Below are positions 41,376 to 49,514 of a stretch of 64,000 nucleotides of DNA, piece after piece. A program made the translations under genes and the position numbers. The first letter of the stretch is position 1. Every line of letters begins with the position of its first letter. Source of the DNA: Elioraea sp. (GTDB lineage: Bacteria > Pseudomonadota > Alphaproteobacteria > Acetobacterales > Acetobacteraceae). The notes beneath the pieces are model-generated. The model ran no database searches and had not been told where the DNA came from. It saw only the letters and a list, made by a program, of their open reading frames with translations. The stretch covers positions 1 through 64,000 of the forward strand of contig NZ_JALHPR010000002.1 of NCBI RefSeq assembly GCF_022842375.1, given 5' to 3'.

Positions 41376-42194
41376 CAACCTGCGATCCTGTAAATCGAGT
41401 AGGAGCCCTTTGCGCCCTGCTTGTTGGGCCCGACCTGGCGCACGCGCTCGATCACCTCGACGCTCAGGCCCCGCTTCTTCAGCCCGGCCAGGTACCCCCG
41501 CACCGTGTGCGGCGCCCAGCCGGTGGCCTCGATGATCTGCGCGATGCTCGCCCCATCCTCGCGGCGCAGAAGCGTCAGCACCGCCTCGTTCTTGGTGCCG
41601 GTTCGAGGCCCGCGGGGAGCCTTGGTGGCGGGCGCAAGGAGCGCCTTCAAGGCTTCCATCGCCGGAGCCAGGTCGCTGCCGCCCTCCCAGGCCGCGACCA
41701 CCGCCTCGGCAGCCACGCGCAGGCCACCCACGCCGCGCCCCACAGACGGCCGCTGAGGGGCCTCCGGCTCCGACCGCCGCGTGGTTGGCTGCCAACGCCT
41801 CGACCGCATCCACGGTCTCGCTGTGAGGCATGGCAATGCTATTGGGCGCCTCCGACTCAGGCTCGGGGTTCTCCGGCCCGGCGATCAGCGCAGGATCGAC
41901 GCCCAGCCGCTCGTCGCGCGAGCGGTCGTCGACCTCCTCCCCGATACCGATGGCCTCCAGCCCCGCTGCCGTGATCGCGAAGCCGCGCCACCCCTCCTCC
42001 GTCTCGAGGGTGAGGACATCGGGATCACGCGCCTCCACCTCGGCCAGCGCCAGCAGGCCGCGCTTGGCCAGCGCCTCGCACACGCGCTGCAGCGACGCGC
42101 CAGGCAGGCGCCTGGTCTTGGTCACAAGCCGGTCGTCGCGCGCTGCTGCTGCGCTCAGGACCATCAGGTGGGTGTCGGAAAGGGTCGTCATCAT
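41375..42194 (-). pseudogene. DUF3489 protein gene with a frameshift
   Basis: The N-terminal half is read in the frame starting at 42194 (MMTTLSDTHLMVLSAAAARD, then ASLQRVCEALAKRGLLALAE). The conserved DUF3489 C-terminus (GTKNEAVLTLLRREDGASIA, QIIEATGWAPHTVRGYLAGL) is in another frame ending at 41375. The switch falls at about 41740-41770, in a G/C-run-rich stretch near CTGAGGGGCCTCCGG. DUF3489 is a winged-helix-like phage-element protein of unknown role. A sequencing error is also possible. Confidence 0.65.
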
Positions 42195-42286
42195 CAGGGC
42201 TCCTCGTCGCGGAGCCCGACCACCGGGCTCCTACGAGCCCAAGCCCCGAACCCGGGGCGCGATGCGGACGCTGCGCACCGCCTGGC

Positions 42287-42529
42287 TCAGCCGTGTGCGA
42301 ATTCGCTGCGCCGGTGGTAGGCGTCCGTCACCTCGCGCAGCCGTCGGGTCCAATCGGCGAGGCTCGCCGCCTCGCCCCACAGCACCGCCTCGGGGTCGGC
42401 ACCGAAATGCTCCGCGCTCATCGCCTGAAGCTCCGCCATCTGCGCGTCGAATGCCGCCTTCGCCGCAAGGAACGCCTCCAGGCTGCGCTGCTGGGTCACC
42501 GCCGCCCTCTCCGCCCGATCAACCCGCAT
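42287..42529 (-). CDS. Small helical protein of the element
   Basis: The 80-residue protein reads MRVDRAERAAVTQQRSLEAF, LAAKAAFDAQMAELQAMSAE, HFGADPEAVLWGEAASL and ends RRSEFAHG. Similar small helical proteins with an EHFG..P..V.WG motif accompany DUF3489 genes in related elements. ATG 42529 follows GGAGAG and is preferred to an upstream start. No function known. Confidence 0.6.
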   Translation of the reverse strand: MRVDRAERAAVTQQRSLEAFLAAKAAFDAQMAELQAMSAEHFGADPEAVLWGEAASLADWTRRLREVTDAYHRRSEFAHG

Positions 42530-42600
42530 CGCTCTCTCCACCCTCAACGTGGCCAACACGTCGCTCTGTGCGGGGACGAAGTGAAGCGGAAGAACGAGCA

Positions 42601-43050
42601 ATGACATTGCGATCTTCGTGCGCCGGCAATCCGATCGTGATTCCAGCCAGCCGCCGAGATACGGCCATGAGCGTCGTCGCGCGCTGGGGCGATCCGGAGC
42701 GGCGCTCAGTGCTCGTGCTCAGCGGGATGGACGGGGCACCTGTTGCGGCGGAGGCGGTCCAGGGCGACCCCGTGTGGGACGCGCTTGTCGCCGCGGGCGT
42801 GACGCCAGAGCCCTATGCCGAGCCCGCGCCGCCACCCGACGCGCTCGTGCCGCTCTCGGTGGTCGCCGAACGACTGAAGGCCGCCGGCGCCTGGGAGGCG
42901 ATCGTCGCGCTGGTGTTCGATCCTGCGAACCGCTCTGCACTCGCCGACCTCATCATGGTGCAGCAAGGCATCGCGCCGAACGATCCCGTGGCACGCGCGC
43001 TCATCAGCGCGGCAGGGGCGGATCCGGAGGTGGTGCTACGGCCGCCGTAA
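42601..43050 (+). CDS. Phage-type hypothetical protein
   Basis: The 149-residue protein has a loose N-terminus and a conserved-looking C-terminus: PPDALVPLSVVAERLKAAGA, WEAIVALVFDPANRSALADL, IMVQQGIAPNDPVARALISA. The closing GADPE pattern is common in small phage structural-region proteins, but I cannot name the family. Alternative start: ATG 42667. A hairpin terminator follows 31 bases after its stop. Confidence 0.6.
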   Translation: MTLRSSCAGNPIVIPASRRDTAMSVVARWGDPERRSVLVLSGMDGAPVAAEAVQGDPVWDALVAAGVTPEPYAEPAPPPDALVPLSVVAERLKAAGAWEAIVALVFDPANRSALADLIMVQQGIAPNDPVARALISAAGADPEVVLRPP

Positions 43051-43080
43051 GCCCGGCACTCCATCATCACGCATCGGCCC

Positions 43081-43108
43081 GCCCAGGAAACCCCTGGGCC
43101 GGCCTTTC
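43081..43108 (+). terminator. Candidate rho-independent terminator
   Basis: GCCCAGG and CCTGGGC form a perfect 7-bp stem around a 5-base loop (43081-43099), followed by CGGCCTTTCT. The T run is short. It lies 31 bases after the plus-strand gene and marks the end of the second mobile element. Confidence 0.55.
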
Positions 43109-43364
43109 TGCGTTCTGGGGACTCGTGCGAAGACGAATGCCTCATTGCGGACCGTCGCCTTCGCGCAGGTCAGCATCATCGCCTTCGACGGGCAGATAGC
43201 GGTATAGGCGCTACGGCTCTATGACCTTCTTGCTCGATCGCCACGTGTGGTTAAACCGCTGAGCGCGCGTGATCGCGGCCCAGCGCGATATTCACCCAGT
43301 CGGAGTGGAGAAGGCACTCGTTTTGCGCGCCATCCGTCACAATGCGTCTAACGCGTCGAGAACC
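43109..43364. other. Boundary region between the second mobile element and the KamA operon
   Basis: The 256 bases between the terminator and the ATP-grasp stop hold no frame I trust. It should contain the boundary between the mobile element and the KamA operon. I found no direct repeat matching the recombinase end of the element. Confidence 0.4.
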
Positions 43365-44714
43365 CTACCAGGAGCAGACCGTCATCACGGCGTCCCCCAT
43401 GCCATGAATCTTCTTCTTGTCGATCGGGCAGATCGTCGCGAGGATCGTCGAGAGCCGCGCCTTGTCACCTTCGATGAAAAAATATGGCGTCAGACGGGCA
43501 CGCCCCTCAAGTGGGATGACGTTCCTGCCGACGTGATCGAACGCGTTGACTACTTGGCGAACAGGCGCCCTGAATTCCTGGAGCACCCAGCTTGTCCTCG
43601 GGAAGTCCCCGAGTGCACGATTGATGGCGGTAACCCATTCTACTGATGACGTATCGTGTCCGATCACCACGCCGCGGCTTCCCCAAGCCTGTTCGGAGAA
43701 GCCCGACGGCTTAAGCACGAGGTTGCGACCGCGCTTGCTAACGTTCGCGACGTCATCCCAAGACTGGACAGCCCGGCCGTCTGCAGCGAGGCCCGGGATG
43801 ATGGCGTGCGGGGGAAGCGGGGTCGGGTCGACGATCCAGGTCCGAGGAATCGCGTGCTGGAGGAGATCCCAATCCTCCTGGGAGAGTTCCCCGTGCCAGT
43901 AAGGTTGCAGCGCAGGGTGATGGAAGAGGGCGAACCAGAGTTTCTCTTCGAGGAACGCCTTCGGAGGTGGCGTTATCGCAACACGCTTCCCCTTGGCGAG
44001 GAAGAGCAGCAGTTCCGACTTGGAGACGTTCGGCAAGTCGAACAGCTCCATGAATCGGTAGACTACGTCGATGGGCAAACGACGCTCACCATCGACGAGA
44101 AGGAGTTCCTCATCCGTGTATCGCAGATCTCGCGGACGAATCGCGACCACCTCGTGACCCAGGTCGGTGAGGCGGCGCGCGAGCCAAGCCATCTCGTTGA
44201 AATAGTCCGCCGACTCGTCGGAGACGACGATGGCGAGCCTCACCTTCGTGCTCGCCCGCCCGACGGTAGCGCCAAGGAACCCATCCTCGATGCTGAGGTC
44301 CCCCGCAAGGCGGTGACCGTGCGCGCGATAGTAGTTCGCCATGCGCGCTGCGAGACCGAAACCTCCGGGGACAGAGTCGAGCTCACAGATCGCGTAGCCG
44401 TCTCCAGTGAGAAGCACGTCGGGGCGAATCACTGCGGGCAGCTGCTCGCGGAACACCTTCGCCCGACCAATGCTGACGAGAGATTCCGGCTTTCCGTTGT
44501 CGAGGTACTGCGCGACCCAAGCCGGTTGCCGCCCCGCCACGCTTTCGTAGTAGAGCTTGTTCTTCGCGCGGTAGAACGCGAGCAACGGGCCGCCCAGCTG
44601 GCGGAACCACTCCACCTGATCCTCAGAAATCGCGAACGGGCTTGGAGCGGCGCGGCAGTCGAGGAACGATCGCGGATCGTCTTCTTGGCCCACCGGCTGC
44701 AAGATGAAGTTCAT
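43365..44714 (-). CDS. ATP-grasp-type ligase, unknown substrate
   Basis: The 449-residue protein shows ATP-grasp features in its second half: FLEEKLWFALFHHPALQPYW, RNLVLKPSGFSEQAWGSRGV, then DFPRTSWVLQEFRAPVRQVV and a LTPYFFIEGDKARLST segment. The first half contains a Rossmann-like sensor (RLAIVVSDESADYFNEMAWL, ARRLTDLGHEVVAIRP). The layout resembles glutathionylspermidine-synthase-like or circularly permuted amino-acid ligases that join a carboxylate to an amine. It is the last gene of the KamA operon, three bases after the DedA/YiiX gene, so the amine or acid may be a beta-amino acid. Confidence 0.75.
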   Translation of the reverse strand: MNFILQPVGQEDDPRSFLDCRAAPSPFAISEDQVEWFRQLGGPLLAFYRAKNKLYYESVAGRQPAWVAQYLDNGKPESLVSIGRAKVFREQLPAVIRPDVLLTGDGYAICELDSVPGGFGLAARMANYYRAHGHRLAGDLSIEDGFLGATVGRASTKVRLAIVVSDESADYFNEMAWLARRLTDLGHEVVAIRPRDLRYTDEELLLVDGERRLPIDVVYRFMELFDLPNVSKSELLLFLAKGKRVAITPPPKAFLEEKLWFALFHHPALQPYWHGELSQEDWDLLQHAIPRTWIVDPTPLPPHAIIPGLAADGRAVQSWDDVANVSKRGRNLVLKPSGFSEQAWGSRGVVIGHDTSSVEWVTAINRALGDFPRTSWVLQEFRAPVRQVVNAFDHVGRNVIPLEGRARLTPYFFIEGDKARLSTILATICPIDKKKIHGMGDAVMTVCSW

Positions 44715-44717
44715 GGG

Positions 44718-45929
44718 CTATCCCTCCCTCCTGGCTTCGAAGACGTAGCGCCGCGTGTGCGGGCTGACCCTCTCCGTGTGAACGATCCGGACCAGTTCGA
44801 CGGCCGGCGAGGTGAACAGATCGTCGGGCACGATCCGTGCGATGCCTTCGTCGACCAGTTCCAGACCAGCCTTGCGATATGCGTGCGTCACGAGCGACGC
44901 GCACGAGAAGCGATGCGTGTCGCTCCGCCGGGCGCGGATCGAGACGGGCATTCCGATGCATGCCTGGGCGAACTGCGCCGCCTGATCGGCTGTGACGTCG
45001 TTGCAGCGCACGCGCAGATGAGCGATTGCGTATCGCACGGGCAACGCTTCAAGGCTGTGCGCTTCCACTTCTGACGCAAAGCCATGGGCGAACGTGCTAG
45101 CGCTCGTCGCGATCGCGCTGTGGGCCCAACGCCCCCACGGCGCGGGCGCGTGAAGGCGAACGACGAGAATGTCGCCGGCACGGATGTCGGGGAAGCTGGA
45201 AGCGAGGGACCGACGAAGGCGGCGAGAAGGCGTCCCGCGGAGGTGACATTCAATCCACCTGACGGCCTGCCAGGGCAGGTACCAGATGAAAAACCAGCTG
45301 GCACGCATCGCGGGTCGCCGCATTGCGCCGTTGCCCGGCGCGCGTGGACAGAACGGCCGCTGCGCCTTGATCCAGAGGGCAACGAGCATGAGGCCGGCGA
45401 CCACACCCACACCCGCCAACACCGTCTCGACCGCGATGTGCGCAAGCATATGCGCGCCGAGATAGCCGATCGACAGGAAGAAAGCCGTGCCCAGCAACGC
45501 CGCGACCAGTTCAATGGCGATGTATGTGCGAAGCGGCACGACTCCGGCCGCGAGCACCGGCAGCAGCGCGCGAATATATGGCGTGAAGTGACCGGCGATG
45601 ATGAACCGTGCTGGCGCTGCAGCCAGCGGTTCTCGAAGCGGGGCGAGGCGCCCCAAGGCCGTTGCGACAAACCCCACGCGCTGCAGCGCGCCCGCGAGCA
45701 GGAAGCTGATGAGGTCACCGGCGAGCGTCCCGGCATAGATGGCCAGACCGGACCACATCGGATGGAGAAGGCCGTGTGCGACGAGGGCGCCCACCGCGAC
45801 AAAGCCGATCGTGCCGGAGATCGCGAAGCTCGTGATGACGATCGCCTCCGCCATCGCCACCACGAAGAGCACCGCATACACCCAATTCGTCGATGCCAGG
45901 GCGCGCAGTTGTTCCGCAAGCGCTTCCAT
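44718..45929 (-). CDS. DedA membrane domain fused to YiiX-like permuted papain-fold hydrolase
   Basis: The 403-residue protein joins two domains. Residues 1-195 form a DedA/SNARE-associated membrane protein (AEAIVITSFAISGTIGFVAV, YAGTLAGDLISFLLAGALQR, then FIIAGHFTPYIRALLPVLAG and a late TM helix near LAGVGVVAGLMLVALWI). Residues about 240-400 form a YiiX-like domain with GDILVVRLHAPAPWGRWAHS (His of WAHSAI) and HRFSCASLVTHAYRKAGL (Cys of FSCASL), the His-before-Cys order of permuted NlpC/P60 enzymes. DedA proteins translocate lipids and are linked to membrane stress. The catalytic half could cleave an amide made by the neighbouring ligase. It overlaps kamA by one base. Confidence 0.85.
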   Translation of the reverse strand: MEALAEQLRALASTNWVYAVLFVVAMAEAIVITSFAISGTIGFVAVGALVAHGLLHPMWSGLAIYAGTLAGDLISFLLAGALQRVGFVATALGRLAPLREPLAAAPARFIIAGHFTPYIRALLPVLAAGVVPLRTYIAIELVAALLGTAFFLSIGYLGAHMLAHIAVETVLAGVGVVAGLMLVALWIKAQRPFCPRAPGNGAMRRPAMRASWFFIWYLPWQAVRWIECHLRGTPSRRLRRSLASSFPDIRAGDILVVRLHAPAPWGRWAHSAIATSASTFAHGFASEVEAHSLEALPVRYAIAHLRVRCNDVTADQAAQFAQACIGMPVSIRARRSDTHRFSCASLVTHAYRKAGLELVDEGIARIVPDDLFTSPAVELVRIVHTERVSPHTRRYVFEARREG

Positions 45930-47188
45930 CAGGGGAGCTCCTCGCCATGCGCGTTTGTGGTGGCCGGGTGAGCGCCTGACGCGGGCCGCTCCGAACCCAG
46001 CCTCCCGCCCGGGTCTGGGTACCGATAGATGCCGCCCTCAAAATTGCGCAGCAGCAGATCGTCGCCGTCGCGTCCGACAACGAAGTTGGGAAGGAGCGGG
46101 ACCTTGCCTCCCCCCCCGGGCGCATCGACCACGAACGTCGGAGTTGCGTAGCCGGTCGTGTGGCCGCGCAGGCCGGCGATGATCTCCAGTCCCTTCTCGA
46201 CCGTGGTCCGAAAATGGGTCGAGCCCGAGATCGGGTCGCACGCGTAAAGGTAGTACGGCCGGATCCTGCATTTCAGCATGCCGTGCATCAGCTGCTTCAT
46301 CACCGAGAGGTCGTCGTTGATGCCCTTCAGCAGCACGGTTTGCGCGTGCAACGGAATACCGGCATCAGCAAGGCGCGCGGTGCTTTCCGCGACCTCGAGT
46401 GTCAGCTCGTCGGGGTGCGCGAGGTGGATGCTCATCCACAAGGGGTGATAGCGGCGCAGCATGCGCGTCAGGTCGCGCGTGATGCGCTGGGGCAGCACCA
46501 CGGGCACCTTCGTGCCGATGCGGAGGAACTCCACGTGCGAGATGGCGCGCAGGCGGGATAGCAGCCATTCCAGCTTGTCGGTGGCGATGGTCAGCGGGTC
46601 GCCACCCGAGAGCAGCACGTCGCGGATCTGCGGGTTGGCGGCGATGTAGTCGATGGCACGTTGCCACTGCGGCACGCTAAAGGTGTATTCGCCGCTACCG
46701 CCCACCATGCGGCTCCTCGTGCAGTAGCGGCAGTACGTGCTGCAGAAGCCGGTGGCCAGGAACAGCACGCGGTCGGGATAGCGGTGCACCAAGCCGGGCA
46801 CCACGGTGTCGTGGTCCTCGCCCAGCGGATCGTAGGCCTCGCCGGTGGTGCGCAGGTATTCGCCGTTCACCGGAATGTGCGTGCGCCGCAGCGGCTGCGT
46901 GGCGTCATTCTCGCTGATGAGCGAGACGTAGTAGGGCGTGATGCCGAGCGGGAGCGGACCGGTGTGGCGGGCGATGGCGCGCCGCTCGTCATCGGACAGG
47001 CAGATGAACTTCTCCAGCGTGGGCAGGTCACGGATGCGATGCTGCAGTTGCCACCGCCAGTCGCTCCAGTCCGCGGCGGTGGCGTCCGGCCAGAAGCGAC
47101 GGCGGAAGGCCTTGCTTCGCGAGGACTCGGGAAAGGCAGGTCGCCTTGCGCGCGGCCGCACGGCCCGCTCGGAAAAGGGGTAGGCCAT
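45929..47188 (-). CDS. kamA: Lysine 2,3-aminomutase-like radical SAM enzyme
   Basis: The 419-residue protein has the radical SAM cysteines in FCSTYCRYCTRSRM (CxxxCxxC, about residue 140), SGGDPLTIATDKLEWLL, IGTKVPVVLPQRI, then YLYACDPISGSTHFRTTVEK (substrate-Asp region) and VVDAPGGGGKVPLLPNF, holding the PLP-binding Lys and the second substrate Asp. All key residues of lysine 2,3-aminomutase are visible, so it likely makes beta-lysine from lysine. Length is normal. ATG 47188 overlaps the stop of a possible 22-codon frame and the next gene overlaps by one base. Confidence 0.92.
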   Translation of the reverse strand: MAYPFSERAVRPRARRPAFPESSRSKAFRRRFWPDATAADWSDWRWQLQHRIRDLPTLEKFICLSDDERRAIARHTGPLPLGITPYYVSLISENDATQPLRRTHIPVNGEYLRTTGEAYDPLGEDHDTVVPGLVHRYPDRVLFLATGFCSTYCRYCTRSRMVGGSGEYTFSVPQWQRAIDYIAANPQIRDVLLSGGDPLTIATDKLEWLLSRLRAISHVEFLRIGTKVPVVLPQRITRDLTRMLRRYHPLWMSIHLAHPDELTLEVAESTARLADAGIPLHAQTVLLKGINDDLSVMKQLMHGMLKCRIRPYYLYACDPISGSTHFRTTVEKGLEIIAGLRGHTTGYATPTFVVDAPGGGGKVPLLPNFVVGRDGDDLLLRNFEGGIYRYPDPGGRLGSERPASGAHPATTNAHGEELP

Positions 47189-47256
47189 CAGCGAGCCACG
47201 CCGCTGTTCGTGGCTAGCGAGAGGCGCAGCCTATTCGTGTGGTTCCAGGTGCTCAC
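47188..47256 (-). CDS. Possible 22-residue leader or substrate peptide upstream of kamA
   Basis: A GTG at 47256 sits behind GGAGGAAGAG and opens a frame reading MSTWNHTNRLRLSLATNSGV plus AR (GTG start as Met). Its TGA overlaps the kamA ATG (TGATG), so the two are translationally coupled. It may be a regulatory leader or a precursor peptide. The same frame is open further upstream but that part has no sensible composition. Confidence 0.35.
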   Translation of the reverse strand: MSTWNHTNRLRLSLATNSGVAR

Positions 47257-47942
47257 CTCTTCCTCCGCGTGGGTCGGCTGCTGGGTTTCGCAGTCTCGAG
47301 GAGGGCGGATCCCGTCCTCGCCCATTGGCCGGTGCGGCTGCTGAGGGAATTGCCGTTTGCGAAGGGCGGCGCTGACAGATTGTTCGCCCGGCGGCGCGCG
47401 CCTTCTGGGAGCCCCCTGGCTGGGATCACCCGCGTAGCTGGCGGCCGCGAGGCACGCCTCATCAGCGAGCGCCGGGGACACAATCCAGATAATCAGGTGA
47501 CGCCCCTTACGGGCGCTCGGCCCTTCGCCCTAGCGCGGCGGGTGCCAGGGACCCAGCAGCGCGTCGCCCGTGGCCTCCGCGAGGCGCGTTCCGCCGAAGC
47601 GGCGGAGCCAGAGGAGTTCACCCGCGACCCGAACGGTCTGGAATGCCCACCACCCATCCGGCGCCACGTGGTCGCCCGGCCGGCGCTCGCGGACCAGAAC
47701 TGGCGCCTCAGCCTGCACCGCGTGCGCCTGCTGCCATCCTGCCTCGCCCACGCGGGCCCCATCATCGTGTTGCATCTCGTCGCTCCCGCCGTTGCAAGAG
47801 ACGAGCGGCGCGCGTGCGCGGGGACTTGCTGTTCTGAGAATAATGAATTTTGATTCATGAGAGCGCCAGCAGGGCGGAGAACGGCAACAATCGCCGCCGC
47901 TGCTCCGGATTTGAAGGGGCGGTCATCCAGTGGAGGAGGCGT
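47257..47942. other. Non-coding or uncertain stretch between the KamA operon and the three-gene operon
   Basis: This 690-base divergent gap should contain promoters for both operons. I see no known element. A minus-strand frame at 47530-47775 (81 codons, with DGWWAFQTVRVAGELLWLRR and a terminal GPWHPPR) may be a real small gene; it has no clear ribosome site and no family I can name. Confidence 0.4.
47530..47775 (-). CDS. Possible small protein, 81 residues
   Basis: The frame contains GDHVAPDGWWAFQTVRVAGE and LLWLRRFGGTRLAEATGDAL, then LGPWHPPR, which has a protein-like mix of Trp, Gly and hydrophobic residues. It is alone in the gap and lacks an obvious ribosome site. I keep it at low confidence. 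Confidence 0.3.
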   Translation of the reverse strand: MQHDDGARVGEAGWQQAHAVQAEAPVLVRERRPGDHVAPDGWWAFQTVRVAGELLWLRRFGGTRLAEATGDALLGPWHPPR

Positions 47943-49514
47943 ATGCCGGACGGCGACAGTAGCAGGAGGGGTCGGCGGAACCGGGCGCTCGCATGCCTTC
48001 AGGCGGGGTATGCGGCATTTGACGAGGCTCAGCGCGCAGACGCTTCTCAGCTCCTATTGGCCAAGCTCGCGATGGACTTCCCTGATATCGACACCCAGCG
48101 GGTGTCGAGCATGCTGATCGGCCTACTGGCGCCGCCGGAAGAGACGGTTCTCGTGCCGGTGCCGAGCATGCCCGTGGCGACGCTGGTGGGACAACTCCGC
48201 AAGGATTGGGCGGGGCTGGCGCTGTATGCGCGACTGGACCACAGAGGCGCTCACGCACTGTACGTGGCGTTCCGGACTAGGTTAGGCGCGCTCGAGAACG
48301 AGAATGGCAACGACCGCGCCCAAGACATCATCACGAGCCGATTACTGGTGCCGGCTAAGCGCTACTTTCCATGCGATGGGCGCGAGGTTCTGAGTGCGAG
48401 CGAACGGGCAGCGATCGTCAAGGCGCTTCGTCGGATTTACGCTAACAGACTGTTTGCGAGGCGCGCGGAAAGCGACACAAGCCGCAACCACGGACATCGT
48501 GGAAGGCAGCGTGAATACAGGCCCGGGCGGCGAATGGAGGCGGTCTTGATCGCGGCGGAGCGCTTGGCCCGGGATGATAGCGGGCCGGTCAATGCCTTCC
48601 ACGTCGCCGCCGTCCTGCTGGATCCCGTTAATGCGACGAGCAACAAATTGTTCCGCGGCGCTTTCGGCGATGCGGCTGCCGCGCTGCAAGCTGCGCGGGA
48701 GCGCGCGGCCCAGGACAGAAATGCGGCCACGGAGCAAAACCTAGTCGGCCAGCTGCGTGGGCAGTGCGAAGAGCTTCGCCTGCGAGACGGGCGCAACATT
48801 TCGTATGAAGCCGACGTGGCGCTTGCCCTAATGATGTTGTCCAGCGACTCCTTCGCGATGTGGCTCGATGGTCAGATCGGCGGAGCACGGAATGGAGTGG
48901 CCAAGCTGCAGGCCGCTTTGCACCAGGTCGCATTTGGCGCCGTCGTGCTCGACGTAGGTGACCAGGACCTTGATGATCTGACCGGCGATCGGAAGGACGA
49001 TGCGCCGAAGCCGTTGGCCGAATTCGAAGCGAAGGAGCGCAGTAACAAGACCAAGGAACTGACGAACGCGCTCTTTGAACTGGCAAGCCTTCGCATCCAG
49101 GACCGCGCCGCCTATGCCCGTGACGTGCTGGAATGCGTTCGTGCTAATCCGGTGTTGCTGGATGAGATCGTTGCGAAAAGGGAAAGCGACGACTCGACCG
49201 AGATCGCCTTTACCCGCTGGCCGCAAGATGACATCGCAAAGAAGTTGGGTTGGGCTGATGCCGACCCCAAGAAGAAGCTCATCAACAAAGCGGTTAAGGT
49301 CGCCAAGCGCGCGCTTGAGAACGTTTGCAGCATGCTGCTTGCAAGGATGCAGGAGCTTAAGGGCGAATATGAGGAGCGCCGCAAGAAGGGCGAAGACATG
49401 CCGCCACTGGACGAGCTTTGGCTACAGTTCGTGAACAATGCCCTTGAGGCGGCCAAAGCCGCTCCCAAGCGCAGGCAAGGCGCGCTTAGAGCACGCCAAG
49501 GAGACGTCGGATGA
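47943..49514 (+). CDS. Unknown protein, gene 1 of three-gene operon
   Basis: The 523-residue protein has no family I recognise. It is helical, with an N-terminal block (LLLAKLAMDFPDIDTQRVSS), a basic central part (RRAESDTSRNHGHRGRQREY) and a C-terminal HTH-like segment near residue 425 (WPQDDIAKKLGWADADPKKK, then LINKAVKVAKRALENVCSML). The end is basic (APKRRQGALRARQGDVG). ATG 47943 follows GGAGGAGG; a longer frame from 47850 is less likely. It overlaps gene 2 by four bases. DNA binding is a guess. Confidence 0.8.
   Translation: MPDGDSSRRGRRNRALACLQAGYAAFDEAQRADASQLLLAKLAMDFPDIDTQRVSSMLIGLLAPPEETVLVPVPSMPVATLVGQLRKDWAGLALYARLDHRGAHALYVAFRTRLGALENENGNDRAQDIITSRLLVPAKRYFPCDGREVLSASERAAIVKALRRIYANRLFARRAESDTSRNHGHRGRQREYRPGRRMEAVLIAAERLARDDSGPVNAFHVAAVLLDPVNATSNKLFRGAFGDAAAALQAARERAAQDRNAATEQNLVGQLRGQCEELRLRDGRNISYEADVALALMMLSSDSFAMWLDGQIGGARNGVAKLQAALHQVAFGAVVLDVGDQDLDDLTGDRKDDAPKPLAEFEAKERSNKTKELTNALFELASLRIQDRAAYARDVLECVRANPVLLDEIVAKRESDDSTEIAFTRWPQDDIAKKLGWADADPKKKLINKAVKVAKRALENVCSMLLARMQELKGEYEERRKKGEDMPPLDELWLQFVNNALEAAKAAPKRRQGALRARQGDVG

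Larger units (their letters stand above)
32177..43110. mobile_element. Second integrative element, decayed phage-like
   Basis: This block groups genes typical of alphaproteobacterial prophage-like elements: large serine recombinase with DUF2924 and two small companions, primase-helicase, ParB-methyltransferase, HTH protein, GreA-like fragment, a small serine resolvase, a frameshifted DUF3489 gene and small phage-type genes. No capsid, portal or tail gene is recognisable and at least one gene is broken. The limits are the outermost such genes; no attachment repeats were found. Confidence 0.65.

Noticed and set aside
45084-45971. 295-codon plus-strand frame over the DedA/YiiX gene
   Set aside because: It is antisense to a gene with clear membrane helices and catalytic motifs.
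47257-47481. Longer form of the small frame upstream of kamA
   Set aside because: Residues before the GTG at 47256 are Pro/Arg-rich without pattern, and only the GTG has a good ribosome site.
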